DNA from: Streptomyces sp. TSRI0107
Lineage (GTDB): Bacteria; Actinomycetota; Actinomycetes; Streptomycetales; Streptomycetaceae
DNA: 64,000 nucleotides
Direction: 5' to 3'
Assembly (NCBI RefSeq): GCF_001905845.1
Contig: NZ_LIVZ01000003.1
Coordinates: 558,001 to 622,000 of the forward strand
The position numbers and the translations under genes are program-made. Shown here piece after piece: positions 42,230 through 51,766 of the stretch. The notes under the pieces were generated by a model. It was not told where the DNA came from and made no database searches. It was given only the letters and a program-made list of their open reading frames with translations. Positions within the stretch are counted from its first letter, which is position 1. Every line of letters begins with the position of its first letter.

Positions 42230-44392
42230 ATGCACCCGCACCGCACCTTGAGAAGAAGACGACGCGCGGCCTGTCTCGTGTCGTTGGGCGCCCTGCTCGC
42301 CGGATCCGTCACCGTGGTGACGGCCGCGCCCGCCACCGCTGCCGAAACCCTGCTCTCGCAGGGCAAGTCCGCCACCGCGTCGTCCAGCGAGGGCGCCGCG
42401 TTCGCCGCCTCGGCGGCGGTCGACGGCAACCTCACCGGCACCCGCTGGGCCAGCCAGTGGACCGACGACCAGTGGCTCCAGGTCGACCTCGGCACCAGCG
42501 CCGACATCAGCCGCGTCGTCCTCACCTGGGAAGCCGCCTACGGCAAGGCCTACGACATCCAGCTCTCCGACAACGGCACCGACTGGCGCACCGCCAAGTC
42601 CGTCACCGCCGGCGACGGCGGAACCGACGACCTCACCCTCTCCGGAACCGGCCGCTACGTCCGCCTCAAAGGCCTCACCCGCGCCACCGGATACGGCTAC
42701 TCCCTCTGGGAGTTCCAGGTCTACGGCAACGGCGACACCCAGCCCGGCCCCGGCGGCGCCGTCCGGGTCACCGGCTCGCAGGGCGACTGGCAGCTGACCG
42801 TCGGCGGGCAGCCGTACACCGTCAAGGGCGTCACCTGGGGTCCGGCGATCGCCGACGCCGGACGTCACATGCCCGATGTGAAGTCCATGGGCGTCAACAC
42901 CATCCGCACCTGGGGCACCGACGGCGGCACCAAGCCGCTGCTGGACGCCGCGGCCGCCCACGGCATCCGGGTGATCAACGGCTTCTGGCTGCAGCCGGGC
43001 GGCGGCCCGGGATCCGGCGGCTGTGTGAACTACGTGACCGACTCCGCGTACAAGACGAACATGCTGACCGAGTTCGCCCAGTGGGTCGAGACGTACAAGT
43101 CCCACCCGGCGACGCTGATGTGGAACGTCGGCAACGAGTCCGTCCTCGGCCTGCAGAACTGCTACAGCGGCAGCGCACTGGAGGCGCAGCGCGACGCGTA
43201 CACGTCCTTCGTCAACGACGTCGCGAAGAAGATCCACTCCATCGACCCGGACCACCCCGTGACGTCCACCGACGCCTGGACGGGTGCCTGGCCGTACTAC
43301 AAGCGCAACGCCCCCGACCTGGACCTGTACTCGATGAACTCCTACGGCGACATCTGCGGTGTGCGCCAGGACTGGGAGGAGGGCGGCTACAGCAAGCCGT
43401 ACATCGTCACCGAGACCGGCCCGGCCGGCGAGTGGGAGGTGCCCGACGACGCCAACGGGGTCCCCGACGAGCCGACCGACGTGCAGAAGGCGGAGGGCTA
43501 CACCGAGGCGTGGAACTGCGTCACCGGCCACGACGGTGTCGCCCTGGGCGCGACGGTGTTCCACTACGGCGTCGAGCACGACTTCGGCGGCGTCTGGTTC
43601 AACCTGGTGCCCGACGGCCTGAAGCGGCTGTCGTACTACGCCGTGAAGAAGGCGTACACGGGTTCCACGGCGGGCGACAACACCCCGCCGGTCGTCTCCG
43701 GCATGACCGTCAGTCCCGCGGGATCCGCCCCTGCGGGCGGTGAGTTCACCGTGCGCGCCGACGTCCGCGACCCCGACGGCGACGCCGTCACGTACAAGAT
43801 CTTCCTGAGCGGCAACTACGCCAACGGCGACAAGCGCCTGGTCGAGGCGGAGTGGCGGGCCACCGGCAACGGCACGTTCGCCGTCACCGCCCCCGAGAAG
43901 CTCGGCGTGTGGAAGGTGTACGTCCAGGCCGAGGACGGACACGGCAACGCAGGCATCGAGACCAAGTCCGTCAAGGTCGTCGCCCCTCCCGTCACCGGCA
44001 CCGACCTGGCCCTGAACCGGCCCACCACCGCCTCCTCCTTCCAGGCCTCCTACGGCGACTGCCCGTGCACCCCGCAGAACGCCACCGACGGCAACGCCAC
44101 CACCCGCTGGGCCAGCGACTGGAGCGACCCGCAGTGGATCCAGGTGGACCTCGGCTCGGTCCGCTCCGTCCGCCGGCTCCAGCTCGTCTGGGACCCGGCC
44201 TACGCCAAGGCGTACGAGGTCCGGGTCTCCGACGACGGCACCAACTGGCGCACCGTGCACAGCACCACCACCGGCAACGGCGACGTCGACACGGTCGACG
44301 TGGCCGCCGATGCCCGCCACGTCCGGCTCCAGCTCACCGCCCGCGGCACCGGCTGGGGCTACTCCCTCCATGAGTTCGGCGTCTACGGCTGA
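42230..44392 (+). CDS. Secreted TIM-barrel glycosidase with two F5/8C domains
   Basis: 720 aa with GGAG 9 nt before the ATG. Order: signal peptide about 1-38; F5/8C domain about 40-170; clan GH-A TIM barrel about 175-475, with acid/base E303 in WNVGNES and nucleophile E395 in VTETGPAGEWE; an Ig-like domain about 480-585; and a second F5/8C domain about 590-720 of a different sequence type. The barrel resembles the GH2 TIM domain or GH5-like glucanases, so a beta-glucan substrate is likely. It is the second secreted enzyme of the LacI-controlled unit. The N-terminal F5/8C DNA is almost identical to that of the previous gene. Confidence 0.82.
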   Translation: MHPHRTLRRRRRAACLVSLGALLAGSVTVVTAAPATAAETLLSQGKSATASSSEGAAFAASAAVDGNLTGTRWASQWTDDQWLQVDLGTSADISRVVLTWEAAYGKAYDIQLSDNGTDWRTAKSVTAGDGGTDDLTLSGTGRYVRLKGLTRATGYGYSLWEFQVYGNGDTQPGPGGAVRVTGSQGDWQLTVGGQPYTVKGVTWGPAIADAGRHMPDVKSMGVNTIRTWGTDGGTKPLLDAAAAHGIRVINGFWLQPGGGPGSGGCVNYVTDSAYKTNMLTEFAQWVETYKSHPATLMWNVGNESVLGLQNCYSGSALEAQRDAYTSFVNDVAKKIHSIDPDHPVTSTDAWTGAWPYYKRNAPDLDLYSMNSYGDICGVRQDWEEGGYSKPYIVTETGPAGEWEVPDDANGVPDEPTDVQKAEGYTEAWNCVTGHDGVALGATVFHYGVEHDFGGVWFNLVPDGLKRLSYYAVKKAYTGSTAGDNTPPVVSGMTVSPAGSAPAGGEFTVRADVRDPDGDAVTYKIFLSGNYANGDKRLVEAEWRATGNGTFAVTAPEKLGVWKVYVQAEDGHGNAGIETKSVKVVAPPVTGTDLALNRPTTASSFQASYGDCPCTPQNATDGNATTRWASDWSDPQWIQVDLGSVRSVRRLQLVWDPAYAKAYEVRVSDDGTNWRTVHSTTTGNGDVDTVDVAADARHVRLQLTARGTGWGYSLHEFGVYG
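42413..42739. repeat. Near-identical F5/8C coding repeat, copy 2
   Basis: Partner of 40151-40477 with a constant offset of 2262 nt; the single mismatch (42588) changes His to Arg. In both genes the block covers most of the carbohydrate-binding domain. Confidence 0.9.
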
Positions 44393-44416
44393 TCCAACCC
44401 CACCGAGGAGAAGCTG

Positions 44417-45493
44417 ATGAGATCACGATCGAGAACCCTGTCCGCCCTCTTACTGACGGTCGCGCTGGCCGCCTCCGCGTCGGTCGCCGGCACGTTCGCC
44501 GCGGCGTCCGACGACGGCGGCCGCGCCGGAGCGTCCGCCCACGCCGGACACGCCATGGCGGCGGCCGCGGTACCCACGGCCGACGACCCCGACGGCGACG
44601 GCTACATCCCGGCTAACCCGCCGGTCACCGGCGTCACCCCGTCGCAGGCGACCCCACCGCCGCGCTACCACAAGGAGTTCCAGGCCAACTGTTCCGTCAC
44701 GCACACCGCGCCGGACGACCCGATCGTGTACCCGGGGCAGCCCGGCAGGTCCCACGACCACACGTTCATGGGCAACACGACGACGAACGCCGGCAGCACC
44801 ACGGCGAGCCTCTACGGAGGGAACACCACCTGCCTGGCACCGGCCGACGCCTCCGCGTACTGGATGCCGTCGCTGTACAAGGGGGACAAGAAGATCCTCC
44901 CCGTCGGCCCGCAGGTCATCTACTACAAGGCCGGTGTCACCGACTACACCAGCGTGCGGCCCTTCCCCAAGGGACTGCGGTACGTCGTCGGCAACCCCAT
45001 GCAGAGCGCCCAGGAGTTCCGCGCCCACAAGGGCTTCGTCGAGGGCTGGGAATGCGGTGACAGCTTCTTCAACGTCGACATCCCGGCGAGCTGCCCGAGC
45101 CGGCCCGACGTTCAGCTCAACATCCGCTTCCAGGCTCCCAGTTGCTGGGACGGCAAGTACCTCGACACCCCCGACCACCAGAGCCACATGGCCTACCCGG
45201 TGGTCAAACCCGGCACCAACGACAACATGTGCCCGGCCTCCCACCCGGTCGCCCTGCCGATGATCGAGTTCAAGATGGCCTTCCCGGTCAACGGCGACAT
45301 GAGCGACGTCCGCCTGGCCAGCGGACGCGGCTACTCCTTCCACTACGACTTCTTCAACGCCTGGGAGGAGCGCACCCTCAAGGCGCTGGTCGACCACTGC
45401 ATCGTCGGCGGACTGCAGTGCGACACCCGCGGCTACGACCAGAACCACCCGGAGCGGGGCGCGGTACTGAACGCCGACCACCGCCTCCCCTGA
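44417..45493 (+). CDS. Secreted DUF1996 protein, TTA-containing
   Basis: 358 aa with GAGGAG before the ATG. A signal peptide (RTLSALLLTVALAASASVAG) is followed by the DUF1996 core: FQANCSVTHTAPDDPIVYPGQPGRSHDHTF, then CWDGKYLDTPDHQSHMAYP and CPASHPVALPMIEFKM, with conserved Cys and His residues. DUF1996 proteins are common as secreted proteins of fungi and actinomycetes, and their activity is unknown to me. Codon 12 is TTA (44450-44452), the rare codon read by the bldA tRNA in Streptomyces, so translation may depend on development. The gene sits between two glycosidase genes of the cluster. Confidence 0.88.
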   Translation: MRSRSRTLSALLLTVALAASASVAGTFAAASDDGGRAGASAHAGHAMAAAAVPTADDPDGDGYIPANPPVTGVTPSQATPPPRYHKEFQANCSVTHTAPDDPIVYPGQPGRSHDHTFMGNTTTNAGSTTASLYGGNTTCLAPADASAYWMPSLYKGDKKILPVGPQVIYYKAGVTDYTSVRPFPKGLRYVVGNPMQSAQEFRAHKGFVEGWECGDSFFNVDIPASCPSRPDVQLNIRFQAPSCWDGKYLDTPDHQSHMAYPVVKPGTNDNMCPASHPVALPMIEFKMAFPVNGDMSDVRLASGRGYSFHYDFFNAWEERTLKALVDHCIVGGLQCDTRGYDQNHPERGAVLNADHRLP

Positions 45494-45510
45494 CCCCCTC
45501 CCCCTCCCGT

Positions 45511-45549
45511 CGGCCCGGACGCCTCCTCCCCCTCCCGGCGTCCGGGCCG
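45511..45549 (+). terminator. Hairpin between DUF1996 and second GH1 gene
   Basis: CGGCCCGGACGCC (45511-45523) and GGCGTCCGGGCCG (45537-45549) pair perfectly over 13 bp with a 13-nt loop. It is placed 18 nt after the DUF1996 stop and 32 nt before the GH1 start, so it may stop or reduce transcription into GH1. Confidence 0.7.
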
Positions 45550-45580
45550 GCGGCCACTCCAGCGAGGACCGCCACCCGCC

Positions 45581-47002
<1,422 letters not shown>

Positions 47003-47063
47003 CCCGGCCCCGGTGCCGCGCGCCACATCGCTTCGGAGCGGGGGATCAGCGCGGCCGGCCGCA

Positions 47064-47352
47064 GTGGACGTGCCTGCCGTGCCCGGCGTCACCGGGGCCG
47101 AGGACGTGGCCCCTGCTGGTGAGCGAGGTCGACGCCCGTCCCGCGGGCTCCGACGTCGAAGCGCCGCGGTTCCTGCTCGACAACGCCGGTCTGCCCACGG
47201 ACATCACCGGCGCGTTCAGCGCGGCGACGGCCCGCGACCTCGCCTCGTTCCAGGAGTCCCACGGGCTGCCGGCGACCGGCGAGGCGGATGTGCCGACCTG
47301 GCGCGCGCTGATGGCGGCTCAGGCGCCGACGCTGCGCACCCGGCCGTCCTGA
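47064..47352 (+). pseudogene. Remnant of a peptidoglycan-binding domain gene, probably frameshifted
   Basis: The frame read from 47119 (GTG) to 47352 gives RFLLDNAGLPTDITGAFSAATARDLASFQESHGLPATGEADVPTWRAL, the pattern of a peptidoglycan-binding domain. The expected start of such a domain (WPLL) lies just upstream, in the same frame, with no start codon and a Pro/Arg-rich non-coding run before it. The GTG at 47064 (VDVPAVPGVTGAED) is in another frame and ends by running into this region, which suggests a one-base shift near 47105-47110. It may instead be a short genuine gene of 78 aa from 47119. I see nothing else in the rest of the 383-nt gap. Confidence 0.45.
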
Positions 47353-47385
47353 GCGGGGTCCGGCCGGCTCACCCGCCCGCGCTGC

Positions 47386-48036
47386 TCACACGCGCGTGCA
47401 GGTGTGGACGGTCATGCCGCTCGGCTCGATGTGGCGGATGCGCAGCACGCCGCTCTGCTTGGTGTAGTTCACGTCGAGCTGCTGGCCGTCGCCGGTCCCC
47501 GGCATCCCCGGCGGCTGCCAGGGCAGGAACAGGGACACGGAGTCGCCGACGGTCGCCGGCACGTTCTCGGCGGCGGCCTCGTCGGTCGGCTCGCCCGGCT
47601 CGCCGGCGCCCTCACCGCTGCCGAAATCGTCGGAGACGCCCAGCACCAGCCGACCGCCCTGGAGCGCCCAGGTGCCCTGCTCGGCCTTGCCGGCGCCGAA
47701 GTCCAGTGTCCAGGCGCCGTCCCGGACGGTCGCGGAGTACGAGAACGTCTCCCCGTCGGTGGTCTCCGTGGTGATCTTCCAGGTACCGCGGACGAAGGCG
47801 GCGAGGGTGTTGCCCGCGACTCCCTTGGTCCCGCCGCTCCCGCTCCCGGTCCCGCCGCCGTCCTGGCCGTCGCCGCCGGTCGTCCCGCCGTCGTTCTTCG
47901 TCCCGCCGCCGCTCTTCTTGTCCCCGTCGCCCTTGCAGGCGGCGACCAGCGAGGCGCCGACACCGACGGCGAGGTAGCGCAGAGCGGTACGGCGGCCCAC
48001 CATCCGGGACATCGCCCGCAACACGTCGAGACTCAT
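47386..48036 (-). CDS. Lipoprotein with Tat-like signal
   Basis: 216 aa from ATG 48036, chosen because GGGGA lies 7 nt upstream; ATG 48054 has no such site. A twin-arginine-type signal (GRRTALRYLAVGVGASLVAAC) ends in a lipobox with Cys34, followed by a Gly/Ser/Thr/Asp-rich tether and a beta-rich domain (TWKITTETTDGETFSYSATVRDGAWTLDFGAGKAEQGTWAL). No known enzymatic motif was recognised. It should be anchored at the outer face of the membrane. Its end faces the peptidoglycan-binding remnant convergently. Confidence 0.75.
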   Translation of the reverse strand: MSLDVLRAMSRMVGRRTALRYLAVGVGASLVAACKGDGDKKSGGGTKNDGGTTGGDGQDGGGTGSGSGGTKGVAGNTLAAFVRGTWKITTETTDGETFSYSATVRDGAWTLDFGAGKAEQGTWALQGGRLVLGVSDDFGSGEGAGEPGEPTDEAAAENVPATVGDSVSLFLPWQPPGMPGTGDGQQLDVNYTKQSGVLRIRHIEPSGMTVHTCTRV

Positions 48037-48185
48037 CTCTTTTTCCCCGTTCATGCCAATCGCGTGATCGACGGCGAGCCTACTGCGGCCGTCGTTGAAC
48101 CGGGCAAGTGGCCCGGCTCACATGGCATGTCAGGGCCACCGCCGACACCATGGTCCTCGTCACCGGCAGGCCGAAGGGATCCAGG

Positions 48186-51100
48186 ATGTTCCGCAAGGTG
48201 CTGGTCGCCAACCGAGGCGAGATTGCGATTCGCGCGTTCCGCGCCGGATATGAGCTGGGCGCGCGCACCGTCGCGGTCTTCCCTTACGAGGACCGCAACT
48301 CACTGCACCGGCTCAAGGCCGACGAGGCCTACCAGATCGGTGAGCAGGGGCACCCGGTGCGCGCCTATCTGTCCGTGGAGGAGATCGTCCGGGCCGCCCG
48401 CGAGGCCGGTGCGGACGCCGTGTACCCGGGGTACGGGTTCCTGTCCGAGAACCCGGAGCTGGCGCGCGCCTGCGCCGAGGCCGGCATCACGTTCGTCGGC
48501 CCGGACGCCGACACGCTGGAGCTGACCGGCAACAAGGCCCGCGCGGTGGCCGCCGCCCGCGCGGCCGGGGTGCCGGTGCTCGGCTCCTCGGCGCCGTCCA
48601 CCGACGTCGACGAGCTGGTCCGTGCCGCCGAGGACATCGGTTTCCCGGTGTTCGTCAAGGCGGTCGCGGGCGGCGGCGGTCGCGGCATGCGCCGCGTGGA
48701 GGATCCGGCGGCGCTGCGCGAGTCCATCGAGGCGGCCTCGCGGGAGGCGGCGTCGGCGTTCGGCGACCCGACCGTGTTCCTGGAGAAGGCGGTCGTCGAT
48801 CCGCGCCACATCGAGGTGCAGATCCTCGCCGACGGCCAGGGCAACGTCATGCACCTGTTCGAGCGGGACTGTTCGCTCCAGCGCCGCCACCAGAAGGTGA
48901 TCGAGCTGGCGCCGGCGCCGAACCTGGCTCCCGAGCTGCGGGAGCGGATCTGCGCGGACGCGGTGCGGTTCGCCCGCGAGATCGGCTACCGCAACGCGGG
49001 CACGGTGGAGTTCCTGCTCGACCGGGACGGCAACCACGTCTTCATCGAGATGAACCCGCGCATCCAGGTCGAGCACACCGTCACCGAGGAGGTGACGGAC
49101 GTCGACCTGGTCCAGTCCCAGCTGCGGATCGCGGCCGGTGAGACGCTGGCGGACCTGGGGCTGTCCCAGGAGACCCTGACGCTGCGCGGCGCGGCCCTGC
49201 AGTGCCGTATCACCACCGAGGACCCGGCGAACGGCTTCCGCCCGGACACCGGCCGGATCAGCGCCTACCGCTCCCCCGGCGGCTCCGGCATCCGGCTGGA
49301 CGGCGGCACCACCCACGCCGGTACGGAGATCAGCGCGCACTTCGACTCCATGCTGGTGAAGCTGACCTGCCGGGGCCGGGACTTCACGGCCGCGATCGGC
49401 CGGGCCCGGCGCGCGGTGGCCGAGTTCCGCATCCGCGGCGTCGCCACGAACATCCCCTTCCTGCAGGCTGTGCTGGACGACCCGGACTTCCAGGCCGGCC
49501 GGGTCACCACCTCGTTCATCGAGGAGCGCCCGCATCTGCTGACCGCGCGGCACTCCGCCGACCGCGGCACCAAGCTCCTGACGTACCTCGCCGACGTCAC
49601 GGTGAACAAGCCGTACGGCGAGCGCCCCGAGCTGGGGGACCCGGCGGGCAAGCTGCCGCCGCTGCCCGCCGGCGCGCCGCCCGCGGGTTCGCGCCAGCGC
49701 CTCACCGAACTCGGCCCCGAGGGCTTCGCCCGCGCGCTGCGCGAGGCGCCCACCCTGGGCGTCACCGACACCACGTTCCGCGACGCCCACCAGTCGCTGC
49801 TGGCGACCCGGGTGCGCACCAAGGACCTGCTGGCGGTCGCCCCGCACGTGGCGCACACCCTGCCCGGACTGCTGTCCCTGGAGTGCTGGGGCGGCGCCAC
49901 CTACGACGTGGCGCTGCGCTTCCTCGCCGAGGACCCGTGGGAGCGGCTGGCGGCGCTGCGCGAGGCGGTGCCGAACATCTGCCTCCAGATGCTGCTGCGC
50001 GGCCGCAACACCGTCGGCTACACGCCGTACCCCACGGAGGTGACCGACGCGTTCGTGCAGGAGGCCGCGGCCACCGGCATCGACATCTTCCGCATCTTCG
50101 ACGCGCTCAACGACGTCTCCCAGATGCGTCCGGCGATCGAGGCCGTACGGGAGACCGGTACGGCGGTCGCGGAGGTCGCGCTCTGCTACACAGCCGACCT
50201 CTCCGACCCGAACGAGCGGCTCTACACCCTCGACTACTACCTGCGGCTGGCCGAGCAGATCGTCGAGGCCGGCGCCCATGTGCTGGCCGTCAAGGACATG
50301 GCGGGCCTGCTGCGCGCCCCGGCGGCGGCGACGCTGGTGTCCGCGCTGCGCCGCGAGTTCGACCTGCCGGTCCATCTGCACACCCACGACACGGCGGGCG
50401 GCCAGCTCGCCACCTACCTCGCGGCGGCGCAGGCGGGCGTGGACGCGGTGGACGGGGCGGTGGCCTCCATGGCGGGCACCACCTCGCAGCCGTCGCTGTC
50501 GGCGATCGTGGCGGCGACCGACCACTCCGACCGGCCGACCGGCCTTGACCTCCAGGCCGTCGGTGACCTGGAGCCGTACTGGGAGGGCGTCCGCAAGATC
50601 TACGCCCCCTTCGAGTCCGGGCTCGCCTCCCCCACCGGGCGTGTCTACCACCACGAGATCCCGGGCGGGCAGCTGTCCAACCTGCGCACCCAGGCGGTCG
50701 CGCTGGGCCTCGGGGACCGCTTCGAGGACATCGAGGCGATGTACGCCGCCGCCGACCGCATCCTGGGCCGGCTGGTGAAGGTCACCCCGTCCTCCAAGGT
50801 GGTCGGCGACCTGGCCCTGCACCTGGTGGGTGCCGGGGTGGCGCCGGAGGACTTCGAGGCGACGCCGGACCGGTTCGACATCCCGGACTCCGTCATCGGG
50901 TTCCTGCGCGGCGAGCTGGGCACCCCGCCTGGCGGCTGGCCGGAGCCGTTCCGCACCAAGGCGCTCCAGGGGCGCGGCGAGGCCAAGCCGGTCCAGGAGC
51001 TGACGGAGGAGGACCGGGCGGGCCTGGAGAAGTCCCGGCGCTCCACGCTCAACCGGCTGCTGTTCCCGGGCCCGACGCGTGACTTCGAGGCCCACCGTCA

Positions 51101-51560
51101 GGCGTACGGCGACACCGGCGTGCTGGACAGCAAGGACTTCTTCTACGGTCTGCGCCCCGCCAAGGAGTACGCCGTCGACCTGGAGCCCGGCGTGCGGCTG
51201 CTCATCGAGCTGCAGGCCATCGGCGAGGCCGACGCGCGCGGCATGCGCACCGTGATGTCCAGCCTGAACGGCCAGTTGCGGCCGATCCAGGTGCGGGACG
51301 CCGCGGCCGCGTCGGACGCGCCCGTCACCGAGAAGGCCGACCGGTCCGACCCCGGCCATGTGGCGGCCCCGTTCGCGGGCGTGGTGACGCTGGCCGTCGC
51401 CGAGGGCGACGAGGTGGCGGCGGGGGCGACGGTGGCCACCATCGAGGCGATGAAGATGGAGGCCGCGATCACCGCCCCGAAGGCCGGGCGGGTGCGCAGG
51501 CTCGCCATCAACCGGGTCCAGCAGGTGGAGGGCGGTGACCTGCTGGTCGAGATCGGCTGA
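48186..51560 (+). CDS. pyc: Pyruvate carboxylase
   Basis: 1124 aa, a full-length single-chain enzyme that carboxylates pyruvate to oxaloacetate using ATP, bicarbonate and biotin. Domains in order: biotin carboxylase about 1-450 (FRKVLVANRGEIAIR, ATP loop GGGGRGMR near 160-167, FIEMNPRIQVEHTVTE); carboxyltransferase about 530-830 (DTTFRDAHQSLLATRVRT, ECWGGATYDVALRF, HTHDT); and a biotinyl domain with AMKM and biotin-Lys1090. The start ATG 48186 follows GGGATCCAGG; longer in-frame readings from 48108 lack an RBS. A strong terminator follows. It replenishes the TCA cycle and is not evidently tied to its neighbours. Confidence 0.97.
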   Translation: MFRKVLVANRGEIAIRAFRAGYELGARTVAVFPYEDRNSLHRLKADEAYQIGEQGHPVRAYLSVEEIVRAAREAGADAVYPGYGFLSENPELARACAEAGITFVGPDADTLELTGNKARAVAAARAAGVPVLGSSAPSTDVDELVRAAEDIGFPVFVKAVAGGGGRGMRRVEDPAALRESIEAASREAASAFGDPTVFLEKAVVDPRHIEVQILADGQGNVMHLFERDCSLQRRHQKVIELAPAPNLAPELRERICADAVRFAREIGYRNAGTVEFLLDRDGNHVFIEMNPRIQVEHTVTEEVTDVDLVQSQLRIAAGETLADLGLSQETLTLRGAALQCRITTEDPANGFRPDTGRISAYRSPGGSGIRLDGGTTHAGTEISAHFDSMLVKLTCRGRDFTAAIGRARRAVAEFRIRGVATNIPFLQAVLDDPDFQAGRVTTSFIEERPHLLTARHSADRGTKLLTYLADVTVNKPYGERPELGDPAGKLPPLPAGAPPAGSRQRLTELGPEGFARALREAPTLGVTDTTFRDAHQSLLATRVRTKDLLAVAPHVAHTLPGLLSLECWGGATYDVALRFLAEDPWERLAALREAVPNICLQMLLRGRNTVGYTPYPTEVTDAFVQEAAATGIDIFRIFDALNDVSQMRPAIEAVRETGTAVAEVALCYTADLSDPNERLYTLDYYLRLAEQIVEAGAHVLAVKDMAGLLRAPAAATLVSALRREFDLPVHLHTHDTAGGQLATYLAAAQAGVDAVDGAVASMAGTTSQPSLSAIVAATDHSDRPTGLDLQAVGDLEPYWEGVRKIYAPFESGLASPTGRVYHHEIPGGQLSNLRTQAVALGLGDRFEDIEAMYAAADRILGRLVKVTPSSKVVGDLALHLVGAGVAPEDFEATPDRFDIPDSVIGFLRGELGTPPGGWPEPFRTKALQGRGEAKPVQELTEEDRAGLEKSRRSTLNRLLFPGPTRDFEAHRQAYGDTGVLDSKDFFYGLRPAKEYAVDLEPGVRLLIELQAIGEADARGMRTVMSSLNGQLRPIQVRDAAAASDAPVTEKADRSDPGHVAAPFAGVVTLAVAEGDEVAAGATVATIEAMKMEAAITAPKAGRVRRLAINRVQQVEGGDLLVEIG

Positions 51561-51577
51561 CCTTCGCGCACGATCAC

Positions 51578-51618
51578 ACCCGGCCGGGGCGGCTCCGTCG
51601 CCCCGGCCGGGTGTTTTC
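51578..51618 (+). terminator. Rho-independent terminator after pyc
   Basis: CACCCGGCCGGGGCG (51578-51592) pairs with CGCCCCGGCCGGGTG (51600-51614), a perfect 15-bp stem with a 7-nt loop, followed by a TTTT run. Confidence 0.92.
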
Positions 51619-51688
51619 CGGGTTCTTGCGCTTCACCCGACCCCCGCATGCTCGTTTCTGCTTGGAACTGCTTCTTTTCAATCACCTA

Positions 51689-51718
51689 TTGACACCTGGC
51701 GCTTGCGTGGACAAAGTC
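51689..51718 (+). promoter_or_regulatory. Candidate promoter of the GH109-like gene
   Basis: A consensus -35 TTGACA (51689-51694) sits in an unusually AT-rich stretch (51640-51720). At 17-18 nt spacing only a weak -10-like CAAAGT (51712-51717) is seen. It lies about 50 nt upstream of the ATG at 51767. Confidence 0.4.
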
Positions 51719-51766
51719 ATGCGGCAGCAAGAGCAGCCGGCCACGCATAAGGGAGCGATCCGCGCC

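Noticed and set aside
39950-44371. Minus-strand ORF of 1473 codons over the F5/8C genes
   Set aside because: Val/Gly/Asp/Glu-rich shadow of the plus-strand secreted genes, whose signal peptides, RBSs and catalytic motifs are clear.
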